From NCBI RefSeq assembly GCF_020740795.1, contig NC_067290.1:13932001-13996000 (forward strand): DNA of 64,000 nucleotides, written 5' to 3'. The DNA is from Apus apus. Its lineage: Eukaryota; Chordata; Aves; Apodiformes; Apodidae. Shown here one piece after another: positions 15,494 through 25,600 of this stretch. Position 1 is the first letter of the stretch. Every line of letters begins with the position of its first letter. A program made the translations under genes and the position numbers. Below the pieces are notes generated by a model. The model ran no database searches and was not told the DNA's origin. It worked only from the letters and a program-made list of their open reading frames with translations.

Positions 15494-15517
15494 GCTCCCG
15501 CTCCCGCTCCCGCTCCC
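15494..15517. repeat. Four tandem copies of GCTCCC in the promoter
   Basis: Four perfect hexamer copies lie directly upstream of the GC boxes. Read on the other strand they are GGGAGC units, a possible SP/KLF-type binding cluster. The copy number could vary between individuals or species. Confidence 0.8.
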
Positions 15518-15609
15518 CTCAGGCGCGGCGGGGCGGGGCGGGCGCGGCGGCAGCAGGTGAGAGCGCGGCCCGCGGCTGAGCCCGGTGGGCGGAGTGCGGG
15601 GCGGGGCCG

Positions 15610-15728
15610 CGCTCTGCGGGGACCCACTCGCTCCCTCTCTCGCTCCCTCGGTGACTCTCTCGCTCTCTCTCAGGACAGCGCCCGAAACTCGGCGGCGGCC
15701 GCGGCCCCCGACAACTCCCTGGAGCTGG
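15610..15728 (+). other. PRKCD: Probable PRKCD non-coding exon 1 (5' UTR); start approximate
   Basis: A strong donor, CTGG followed by GTGAGT, ends an exon at 15,728 inside the CpG island. The 5' end is not defined by the sequence. I place it just after the GC box at 15,596-15,607, ahead of the TC-rich initiator-like stretch. The next matching acceptor I can assign with confidence is that of the first coding exon at 49,462, although a further small non-coding exon inside intron 1 cannot be excluded, since the human gene has one. A second good donor at 15,557 (CAG before GTGAGA) could end an alternative, more upstream first exon. Transcript data would be needed to fix the true ends. Confidence 0.5.
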
Positions 15729-15917
15729 GTGAGTGCTGGTCGGTACCTGCCCCCGGCGCGGGGGCTCCCTGCGCCCGGCAGTTCCTGCCCCGCCTGGCGC
15801 GGGGTGGATGAGGAAGCGATACGGGCTCCGGCTCTCTCCGGCCCGCCCGGCTTCCGTGGGGCTCCTGGCGGGGAAAGGAGCGCCCGGCTCGGCCGGGGCT
15901 GTGCTCAGCCCGCTCTG

Positions 15918-15945
15918 AGGCGGGGGCGGGGGGGGGGGGTCGGGT
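15918..15945 (+). other. G-rich tract, possible G-quadruplex
   Basis: Runs of five, ten and three G residues are separated by one or two bases on the PRKCD sense strand. They lie about 200 bases inside intron 1 and within the CpG island. The long run can supply the fourth G stack. Confidence 0.55.
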
Positions 15946-16201
15946 CGACCAGTGCCTCCCAGCGGGGTGCGAGGCGGGAGGCGGCGGGGCTGCCCCGGCA
16001 CCGGGGCGCCCGCGGCTGCGGAGCCTCCTCGTCAGGCGCCTCCATGTTGGGATCCCTGCCCGGGGCGGGGGGCTGCGGCGGGAGCCCCGGGACGGCCCGG
16101 CCGCGGGCGGAGGTCACCGAAACCTTCCCCTCGCCGTGCTCGGGATGGAGCCGGCTCGTTCCCGAAGCGCGACCTTGAGCAGGGAAAGTCTGTCGGGCTC
16201 C

Positions 16202-16220
16202 GGGGGGAGGGACGGGAGGG
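16202..16220 (+). other. G-quadruplex motif in early intron 1
   Basis: Four runs of at least three G residues are separated by one- to two-base loops, which fits the standard G-quadruplex pattern. The motif is on the non-template strand about 475 bases after the exon 1 donor. Confidence 0.6.
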
Positions 16221-16812
16221 ACGGCGGGAGCGCTGGCGGCAGGGACTGATTGTGCCCCGTGTCAGGAGGTGGCGAGACCCGCGTGGTCTTGGACAGAAAC
16301 TCGGAGTTTCCTTGTAGCAGAGATGCCAAGTTTGATAATCCCAACTTCTTTATTTTTCCCCACCCAGCTGCGTAGATACTCTGTTTCTGCCTCCCTCACG
16401 ATAGCGAGTTTAAAGCAGGTGAAGTGCATGATCTTTTAAATGGTCTGGTTTCCAGCTGAATGGCGACAGACAATAAGGAATGAAGGAGCAGGAATGCCTG
16501 TTGCTTTTGTGTACATGCCAGGCGTGCATCTCTTAAAAACCAATGTTCAGTTCATTGCTTGAGATTTCCCCCTTTGTATTAGGGTATGAAGTACTAAAGT
16601 GATTGAATGACGGCGCTCTGTGGTTACACCTGGCATCTGTTAACTCCTGGGCTCTGACGGTTGCACCATCTCCCTTTTACGTTATTCCAGTAGTGAAGAG
16701 CAGAGTGTTAGTCTGGACCTAGGAGCTCTTGCAGGAGGGATGTCTGCAAGGATGATATTGCCCTGGATCCCATCTCTTGAGAGGTGTGTGCTTCCGAGGA
16801 CAGATCTGAAAC

Positions 16813-17005
16813 GTAGAATGCCAGGTTGGAAGGGACCTCAAGAATCACCCAGTCCAACCTTTCTAGGTACTACTATAGTTTATATGATATGGCTGAGCAC
16901 CCTGGAAGCTGAGACTTAAAACTGTCCAGTGTGGGTGAATCTACCACTTCCCTTGGGAATCTGCAGGGAGGACAGGTGTGGGATAATCTGTTCTTATGCT
17001 AGATC
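16813..17005 (-). mobile_element. Old CR1 LINE 3' fragment, antisense
   Basis: The left end carries the reverse complement of the CR1 3' tail (GGTTGGAAGGGACCTCAAG followed by a match to CCAGTCCAACCTTTCT). Next come the less conserved segments reading GTCCAGTGTGGGTGAATC and CACTTCCCTTGGGAA, which are typical of the older CR1 type whose tail reads CAACCTTTCT. The fragment is diverged and has lost its terminal octamers, so it is probably ancient. The right boundary is approximate. Confidence 0.75.
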
Positions 17006-17481
17006 TTTTCCTCGTTTTAGACACTTGTTTAAAGCCTGAATTACAACATTTCATATCTCTACAAATACTCTGTGTAAAAATTCTGGATGCACTTGTGTTT
17101 AGTTTCTTTTAAATCACATTTGGGCCTTGGTCTCCTACACTCATTAGTGTAATAACAGTGTAATAATCTTCAGCTTTCCATCTGTCAAATAATGCCATGC
17201 AGCATTGTACTGTCCAAGTAGGAAGTTATAACCAAGTATACAAAATATAACTTTCTGAACAAGAGATTATGAAGTGCTTCTGAAGTGGTTAAGCAATAAT
17301 TCATAAACGTCTTTTTTTTAAAAAGTATGTATGCAGCATTTCCTGTATGTTTTAGTTCCTGAAAATGGCTGTATAAAAAATCAGATATTTCTCTTTGGAC
17401 TGATAGATTTCAGTCACCCGAAGACACTGCTAAGGGAACCTGCAAATGCTGAGGAAAGAAGCAAACATGAGGCTGAAAAAC

Positions 17482-17513
17482 ATATATATATATATAATTT
17501 TTTTTTTTTTTTT
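17482..17513. repeat. (AT)n followed by a 16-base T run
   Basis: About seven AT units lead directly into an uninterrupted T tract inside intron 1. This is a simple low-complexity repeat. Confidence 0.85.
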
Positions 17514-18215
17514 CAAGTTTCTCCCCTTCACCTTGGGTTTCATAATAAAATACAGGTCTGTGTTGGTCTGTGTTTAAGAAATTATGAAAAGCTGATATTT
17601 TCCATTTTTTTGATCTACATAATTTTACTCAGTTACCTTTTAGTAAAATGGAATTTATCAAACTTCCAAGGAAGTATGATTATTGGATAAAGTACATAAC
17701 TTTTGAAACTTTGACAGTTTAAAATTGGAAGTGCATCATAAGGTATTTCACTGGGCATTATTTGTGTGGTTGTATGTAATGCATAATAGAATTTAGAGGT
17801 AGCATAAAATCATTAAGTGTTAGCAATACTTTGAGATTTTCATCCTACGTCTCATAATTCAGAATTAAGTATGAAGGAATTGCTGCCACTCAGTGGCTGA
17901 TACAAATGTATAGAAAACTGTATTTTGTTACACAGCTATGCTGTATGTGTGGTTAACGAGTATGTCATAAAGTAATTCTTTTTGGTGAATTTGTGTGAGA
18001 TAATTCATCAGGAAGATGCTTATATTGTTCTCAACAGACAAGAGGTCATTCTTGAACTTTTCCATTTTGATTTCCATGAATTATAACTCACCTTTTCATT
18101 AGGTATATAGAGTAGGGTCATAACTTGCTTATTGAATGGAACAGTGAAATAGCATCATCATTTTGACTTTCCGATCTCACAGCTTCGTTGAAAAGATACT
18201 CTGTATAGAATGAAT

Positions 18216-18252
18216 TATTTTAAAACTAGAAACTATTTTTAAACTAGAAAAC
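18216..18252. repeat. Tandem duplication of an 18-19 base unit
   Basis: Two adjacent near-identical copies contain the shared core AAACTAGAAA. This is a minor local duplication in intron 1. Confidence 0.6.
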
Positions 18253-20945
18253 TTAAGAAATTATGTAGCTACTTTTGTTGATGAGGAATCTTTAGAAGAA
18301 TCTCTCAAAGAGAACTTGGCTATTTGATGCTATAGAGATCAAGAAAATAACAATAAAACCTGTAAATATGACAGCTTTTATTAAAATAACTGATTTCCTG
18401 GGAAAAGCATAGAAGCTTTCAGACATCTGAGTCTCTTCCATCCCTTTTTCCATTCAAGGACTTCACTGTCAGCCTGCCTCTGTGCAGAGGCACAGATGCT
18501 GTGCCCTGTGGATGTGTTATCCATCCCTAGCTGGAGCTCAGCTCTGGCTGCAGCTCCCAAAAAGAGGAGCCCCTTCATCCCCTGCACTGCCACTGGAGGT
18601 GGGGCTGTAGCATATGTGGATGTATCAAAGTTCTCTTCAGTCCAGCTACTCTGCAGTGAAGCTGCAGTAGCACAAGCCTCCCTGTGGACTGTACAGTGTA
18701 AATACTTTACAGGTGTTAGCCAGCACTGAGGTATGTACCTGGTACTGTGTTCATTGACACTGGTATTTAAGTTCCCTAAAGCTAACTCAGGTGTGTCTCT
18801 TCATGATGCAGTCCAAGTGTGTTATGGACCTGTGGTCCACTATCCCTTTTGTTGAATTTATGAAGGATATACTTAACCTGCTGTAAAGAGAATGGAGGAA
18901 GAAAGGAATAAGCTCGAGATTGAAATGTGTGTTGCAGATGAGTCAGAGATGAATATGAAAGATGACAAGAAGGGATTTACCAGTGGAGTCTGGGGGCTGT
19001 CTGACTCCATTAGCAACTGAATTCTTCTGTTAATCATCCACTGATGAGCAGTTATGTGATCTTTGCATTAAATGCAGCTTCTCCATCCTGATGATGAGTT
19101 TCTGTCCAAACGCTGCCTAAAAAGCACCACAACAGTTTATATTCCAGTAGGTTTTTTCAACTGTTTTCCTTCCTCATGACAAAACTTGTAAACTTTCTCT
19201 GAATCTTCCTTTACCTGTATAATCTGAGTGCAGAATTTGGTTCTGTGGAGCCAAAGGATAACTAGCAGCAGCAGGGAAAGGGGGAAAGCTACCTGTTGCC
19301 ATTCAGAGCTATTTGGGTAGCACGTCTGCTTGGCTGTGCTTTGCAAAGATGCAATTAACTGAAATGAGCCTGGGAGAGCTCTTCACAGCCTTGGTAAAAT
19401 AATGCTGAAATGGCTAGTGTTACGTTCTCATTTAAAAGGCAGTTATTTCTGTCTGTAAGAAAGAAAGCATTAGCTCCCTTAACTAGAGATACCCTGTTAG
19501 CTTTTATGATACTTGAGTAATTTTGCAAAAGTCTGCTGTGCAGGAAGTAGTGTCTAGCTCTGTAGGGCCACCTAGACTATACATACTGCCTTCATGACTG
19601 GAAGCTGCACCAGTGTGCTGCTGCTGCTATCAGAGATACCACAAAAGGTGGAGAAATAAGAGATCTGGCACACCGAGTACTGGGGACCTCAAAAATCTGT
19701 CCTTGGCAAGGGTGGAGCAAGATTTATTTCTGGTCTGATCTAGACCAGAATCTGTTATTACAAGTAACACTGATACAGAGAATGGAAACCTGGTGTGTGT
19801 ATATATCTGTGTGCTTCAGATTATTTTCTAATGGCTTTTTAAAAAGTTTATGCAAGTGGAACATTATGTCTACTTTTTAGTGATAGAAAGGTGCCCTGAC
19901 ATCCATAAAGTTGTGGTTTGAACCTATTAAATTAGCTGTTTCTCTTTTCTGATTGTGATAGATTTGACAGTTTCTGACTAAAAGATGGAAGTGATGTAGC
20001 ACAGATGTGTATCAATAGCTGCAAATTGAAGAGACAGGCCATAAAATAAATTATTAAAAAATACTTCTCAAGCTAAGGAAGTGCATAAAACCACAGAATA
20101 CTTTTTACAGTGTCCTCTTACTGAAATTAATGTGTTTCCTGGTAATTTCTTTACCATTGAATGTAATTTCTCTATCTTAAAAAGTTTCTTTAAGGATATT
20201 TAAGTGTAGTTGGTATTCATATGATACTAATCATGAACCATTAAGTCTGGGAGTAACCATCAGATAACTTCATGAAGCTAGTGCACATTAAGCATAATAC
20301 TTGCTGGACTGCTAAGGAAGGAGGGTGTGTGCTTGCCATCTCCTCCCATTTGATCTGCCAACCATAAGACTTACTGAAAAACAACAGCAAAGCAGCACCT
20401 CTCTGTGTGCCCCAAAACAAGATTATTTTGAATTCCAAGGTGCTACTCACTTTTGAGAATGAAACAGGTGTGCAACATGTAGTCTTATCCTGCCGTTCCT
20501 AATACTTTTCCTTAGACCTGTGGGCAAAACTGTTAAGCTTGTTTGGTTGAAATGTAACCAAGTGGTTTCATTTTTACTCATTGGTAGGGAGAGTGGAGTT
20601 TGGATAGTGGTTAACAGGTCAAGGTATCATTGAACTAGGCATTGTATGTGTCTGTGGCAGAGACCCTCCCAAAACAAGCTCGTACCAAACAGCTTGATAA
20701 GGGTGCCCCTCTTGTCTGAAGAGGTCATGTGGACTGAAGTCCTTTCCACCTCACTGGGCTCAGAGGAGTTGTCTGAGTTGTCTGAATTAATATCTTCTCA
20801 TCTCCTAAATGGCTGAAAGCCTCTAAAATGGGATGTGTGTTTGGGATGAGCGGCTTTGATTTGCATCATGTTTAGTATTTTGCTGTCTCACAAATGATTT
20901 AAGTATTCATAGACTCAGTTTCATCCTGGCTACCTGTTATAAACA

Positions 20946-21000
20946 CAGTATATCATAAAAATACATTATATCATCAGTATATCATATAAATACAGTATAT
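20946..21000. repeat. AT-rich imperfect tandem repeat at the 5' edge of a CR1
   Basis: The core CAGTATATCATA, followed by AAATACA, occurs twice, and a third partial copy CAGTATAT abuts the CR1 insertion. The CR1 begins within or directly after this tract, so the element either inserted into an AT-rich repeat or was 5'-truncated at it. Confidence 0.6.
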
Positions 21001-22627
21001 ATAGCCCCAGAAGAAGTCAAGATAAAGGAGGAGTTTGCCCAGGTAGATGAGGATTGGGTTAGGGATCAGTTGAGTAATCTGGACATACATAAATCGATGG
21101 GTCCAGATGAAATGCATCCAAGGGTGCTGAGGGAGCTGGCGGAGGTCATTGCTAGTCCACTCTCCATCATCTTCGGTAAGTCATGGGTAACAGGAGAGGT
21201 GCCTGAGGACTGGAGGATAGCAAATGTCACTCCAGTCTACAAGAAGGGCAAGAAGGAGGACCCGGGTAACTATAGACCGGTCAGCCTCACCTCCATCCCT
21301 GGAAAGGTGATGGAACAACTTGTCCTTGGCACTATCTCTAGGCATATCAAGGACATGGGGGTCATCAAGAGCAGTCAACATGGTTTTACCAAGGGTAAGT
21401 CATGTTTGACTAACCTTATAGCCTTCTATGAGGAAATTACTAGGTGGATAGATGATGGTAGAGCGGTGGATGTGGTCTGTCTTGATTTCAGTAAAGCATT
21501 TGACACCGTCTCCCACAGCATCCTTGTAGATAAGTTGATCAAGTATGGGTTTGATGATCAGGCAGTGAGGTGGATCAAGAACTGGTTGAAAGGTAGAAGT
21601 CAGAGAGTTGTAGTCAATGGGGCAGAATCTAGTTGGAGGCCTGTGACTAGTGGAGTCCCTCAGGGGTCGGTACTGGGACCGGTGTTGTTCAACATCTTCA
21701 TCAACAACCTGGATGAGGGTACAGAATGTACCCTCAGCAAGTTTGCTGATGACACCAAGCTGGGAGGAGTGGCTGACACACCAGAAGGCTGTGCTGCCAT
21801 TCAGAGAGACCTAGACAGGCTGGAGACTTGGGTGGGGAAAAACCTGATGAAGTTCAACAAGGGCAAGTGTAGAGTTTTGCATTTGGGGAAGAAAAATGCC
21901 ATGTACCAGTACAGGTTGGGGGCTGACCTGCTGGAGAGCAGTGTAGGTGAAAGGGACCTGGGGGTCCTAGTAGACAGGAGGATGACCATGAGCCAGCAGT
22001 GTGCCCTTGTGGCTAAGAAGGCCAATGGCATCCTGGGGTGCATTAGAAAGGGTGTGGTTAGTAGGTCAAGAGAGGTTCTCCTCCCCCTCTATTCTGCATT
22101 GGTGAGGCCGCATCTGGAGTATTGTGTCCAGTTCTGGGCCCCTCAGTTCAGGAAGGACAGGGAACTGCTGGAAAGAGTCCAGCGCAGAGCCACAAAGATG
22201 ATTAAGGGAGTGGAACATCTCCCTTATGAGGAAAGGCTGAGAGAGCTGGGTCTCTTTAGTTTGGAGAAAAGGAGACTGAGGGGGGACCTCATCAATGTTT
22301 ACAAATACGTAAAGGGTGAGTGTCAAGAAGATGGAGTTAAGCTTTTTTCAGTGATGACCAGTGATAGGACAAGGAGTAATGGATACAAATTGGAGCATAG
22401 GAGGTTTAAGGTGAATATCAGAAAAATTTTTTTTACTGTGAGAGTGACAGAGCACTGGAACAGGCTGCCCAGAGAGGCTGTGGAGTCTCCTTCTCTGGAG
22501 ACATTCAAGACCCGCCTGGGCGCCTTCCTGTGTGATGTACTCTAGGTGACCCTGCTCTGGCGGGGGGGTTGGACTAGATGATCTTTCGAGGTCCCTTCCA
22601 ACCCCTAGGATTCTATGATTCTATGAT
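21001..22627 (+). mobile_element. CR1 LINE, 5'-truncated, sense orientation, with open reverse-transcriptase frame
   Basis: CR1 is the dominant non-LTR retrotransposon of birds and reptiles. This copy begins within ORF2, keeps the reverse-transcriptase and C-terminal parts, and ends with a short 3' UTR and repeated ATTCTATG octamers (22,604-22,625). The endonuclease and ORF1 are missing, so it cannot move by itself. The reading frame has no stop or frameshift over about 1.5 kb, which suggests a fairly recent insertion. It lies in the same orientation as PRKCD, in intron 1. CR1 leaves little or no target duplication, and none was obvious. Confidence 0.93.
21070..22545 (+). CDS. CR1 ORF2 C-terminal fragment: reverse transcriptase
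   Basis: This 491-codon frame has no true start. It opens with TTG, and in-frame CR1 sequence extends upstream to 21,001, so it is the tail of a truncated ORF2. Counting from 21,070, the reverse-transcriptase signatures are YRPVSLTS (68-75), the palm motif LDFSKAFD (138-145) with the first catalytic aspartate, [11 protein letters not shown] (194-204), and FADD (225-228) with the catalytic aspartate pair. The C-terminal part carries the WNRLP motif and ends at a TAG at 22,543. All catalytic residues I could check are intact. The N-terminal endonuclease is absent. There is no evidence of expression apart from read-through within the PRKCD pre-mRNA. Confidence 0.9.
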   Translation: MSNLDIHKSMGPDEMHPRVLRELAEVIASPLSIIFGKSWVTGEVPEDWRIANVTPVYKKGKKEDPGNYRPVSLTSIPGKVMEQLVLGTISRHIKDMGVIKSSQHGFTKGKSCLTNLIAFYEEITRWIDDGRAVDVVCLDFSKAFDTVSHSILVDKLIKYGFDDQAVRWIKNWLKGRSQRVVVNGAESSWRPVTSGVPQGSVLGPVLFNIFINNLDEGTECTLSKFADDTKLGGVADTPEGCAAIQRDLDRLETWVGKNLMKFNKGKCRVLHLGKKNAMYQYRLGADLLESSVGERDLGVLVDRRMTMSQQCALVAKKANGILGCIRKGVVSRSREVLLPLYSALVRPHLEYCVQFWAPQFRKDRELLERVQRRATKMIKGVEHLPYEERLRELGLFSLEKRRLRGDLINVYKYVKGECQEDGVKLFSVMTSDRTRSNGYKLEHRRFKVNIRKIFFTVRVTEHWNRLPREAVESPSLETFKTRLGAFLCDVL

Positions 22628-25600
22628 ATCTTGAAACATATGCAGTAAATCTTTTTCCCTGTTCCTGGACTATGAAGTCATGCACTCTTCTGATTTGGAG
22701 CTGAAAGACTCAGCCTGTGTTGGTTTAGCCTAGCTCTTGGTTGTGTGACACGTTTGCAATGCTGAGATGACAAAGAGAGAACACTGCACATTTTTTTAGC
22801 ACTCAAGTGTCAACACCTATGTATTAAGAGATCTAATAATTTAATTCTGTATTACATTCTCTGACTTCTTGAGGAAGTGCAGTTCAAGTTTTGCCATGTT
22901 TTTTCTCCCTAAGGAACACATGAAATCTTACTGTTTAGTCAGTACCACTTTGTTCCTCATCATACCAATGATGTCTGATTCGGTGCATGGAATGTATCGA
23001 TATTCAGTATCTGGGCAAGGGAATCAGGTTTTTTGATTTTGATACCAAATTTGTCTTTCTCGTAGAGAAGCAAATTTTTTATATATATTTTTTTTTAACT
23101 CATACCCAGGTTATTTTAAGACTTGGATGCTTGAACATGTTGATAGATACTTGGAAAGATGGTAAAAAATGTCTAGCAGCCAAACTCAAGGTTAAACTTG
23201 GCTTCTGCAGGCTGCCTTTCTCTGGGAAGTTCCCCAGGGAGTACAAAGGCAGTGTAGCTAAGCTATTGCTAACACATTGTTTGATGGCTGAACTGTGCTT
23301 TTCTAGGAGAAGACTGTATTTGATTCTTGTTCAAACAAAAAAGGAATATTGTATTTCTTTCTGAAAAGAAAAAGACCCTCCTTCTCAAAAAAGCCCTCTG
23401 TGCAAAAACTTAGTAAGAAGATACATTCCAGCCAGTAGCAAGTAGGGCCCATTATATGCTCTTAACTTGTATTCTCAAGGAAATTTAAGATTAATAGATG
23501 TAGTGCAATAACTTTGAAAGACTGTCATGTTTGAAATATGACACTGACTGCCCTGTGTGTTTCATCTCAAGATTTTTATGATACATTTTGTAACGCTTCT
23601 GTGTGACTGCATTTTGCTGGCATGACTTTTTAACAAAAAATAATATCTTGTACCTTACTGATTTTGTTAGTGCCTATTTAACTTGCTGAAGAACAGTTGT
23701 GTGTCTGAAATATTACTGGAAAATTCTTTTGAAATGAAGATACATTCTTTCTTATTTTAAAAAATGTATTTGATTTATATTCATGTAAGAGAGAGCACAG
23801 ATGCCTGTCTTGCATCAAGTAGGTGCCGTTTTGATAATGAGCTCTGTTCCTTTTATAGATTAAACAAAAAAAAAAAAGGATGTGAAACCCTCAGTCATAC
23901 AAGTATCTCTGCGTGTGAAGGAGTAGATTTGATTATAGATGCTCAAACCAGGACATCAGTATTGATAGATAACTGAGTTTGGCTTTTTAAATAAACTACT
24001 TTTTTTTTTTTAATAATCTGGTTCTTGCACTCACTGATGGAAGTTGATTGCATTTCTTCATTTCTTCACATCCAGGTGCTGGTCCCTTAACCTGTGTTTG
24101 TGATGAGCTGTGAATTGCTCAACAAGAGCTTAGCTGTTTCCTTATGTGTCTGTTGGCTGATGACTGTGGTCTTCACTGAGCTCAGATATTCTTACTAATG
24201 ACTTGGGGATGCTGATTGCCAAATATCCACAGCAGATTTGTCTGTCAGGAAATCATGTGAGCTCTAATATTACATTTGCTTGTGTTCTTTGATAACTGGC
24301 AGGAGATGACACTTAACAAATTCTGCTTGACAAGTTTATCTAAGAAGCATCATCCCAGGTCCAAGAGCTTCTTAATGTGGTCCTAAACTCTTCCAGGTAA
24401 TTTAAGAGCTAAAATGCATCCAGTTTTGATTTGATCTGAATCCAGTGAGCCATCAACATTTGAACATGGCTTCTCCCATTCTCTCAGCTAAAAAGGAGAT
24501 GCCAACATCCCAGTTACCTAGTTCCTTCAAACATAGCACAAAGGTTAGGGAAGGACAGGTAAAACCAGGGGTCAGTAAGTGGCACTTGTTTCCTGCCTGA
24601 AAAAATCAGGTCGGGGAACTTGAGAGCAGGAGGATACAGCTGGAAGCAGTTGGTAGGTATTGGCCCTGATTCTGCCCTGCGAAAGAAGCACCTCTTTTTG
24701 TGCAAGTCTAGTGAAGTTGTTCCACTGTTCCACCTTTACAACAACAGAAGAGAAATTTCATGAGGGGATATTGCCAGATATTTTTTCCTGGTAGATTTTC
24801 TACAGGCCTTTTTAAAGAAACTTGTGATTTGGACCAAAGGATTTATGTCTCTCTCTTAATCCCCACAGAGCTGGTATTAAGTTCTTAGCCTTTTTTTCCC
24901 CTTCTTCTAGTTTCTTTTAACCCTCACAAGTGAGGGAATCTTCCACCAATTTATACCTCTCAGCTAATCCATAATTGCTGAGCAGCTATTCTGTTGACTA
25001 AACTTGCTTCACTGCATATACAATTGAGAATATGTAAAATATGAAAGGTTTCCTGGAATCTAGTTCTCCCCATTTATTTCATGTCATTTTAACAGAGGTT
25101 GAGTTTTTTCTCCAGGAAGTCAGGGCATGTCTGCATCATTCAGGTTTGCTTGCCCAGTGGTCACATTTCTGCTTGCTGACTTCCCTGGCTGAGCCATCAC
25201 AGCCTCAGTGCAGGTTCACCAGAACTGCATGTCTGCAGGACAGTCTGTTCCAGGTAAGGGTGAGTTTTGTTGTGTTTGCACAACATGCTGTCACACTGTT
25301 GTCATCGCATCTGACCTGCATGCTCCTGCATGCAGATACCTCGTGTTGCTCTCCTAAGTAAGCACTTTGGTGTAAGTGTGGGTTTATAATATCTGAAGTG
25401 CATGATAATGCTCTGTCACAGCCTATCATGTTTTTTCAGCAAGCCTTTCCACATTGTTCTGTTACCTACAAGATCAAGTTATGGGATCTGCACCACCAAC
25501 TTGCTGCACCACAGACCCTCAAGTATCTGTTGAAGGGAATGTGGGGGTTGCTGATGAGGGAAAGCTGGAATGCCAAAGCTGCCATTTAAGCAAGGAAGTT

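Larger units (their letters stand above)
15245..16300. promoter_or_regulatory. PRKCD: CpG island, promoter of PRKCD (possibly bidirectional)
   Basis: About 1 kb of very GC-rich, CpG-dense sequence stands out sharply from A+T-rich flanks, as is typical of a vertebrate housekeeping-type promoter. GC boxes (GGGGCGGGG-like) are visible near 15,529-15,543 and 15,596-15,607. No TATA box was seen, and a TC-rich stretch at 15,631-15,672 could hold dispersed initiation sites. It is the only CpG island in the window and lies 33.8 kb before the PRKCD start codon on the same strand. Human PRKCD also has a non-coding first exon far from its start codon. The base-composition skew reverses across the island, which suggests that it also fires leftwards. 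Open frames of up to about 200 codons inside it are GC-rich artefacts. Confidence 0.85.

Noticed and set aside
15519..16317. Several long open frames on both strands in the CpG island (up to 197 codons)
   Set aside because: They are GC-rich, Pro/Arg/Gly-dominated frames that overlap on both strands. Stop codons are rare in such sequence, and no domain or start context supports a protein.
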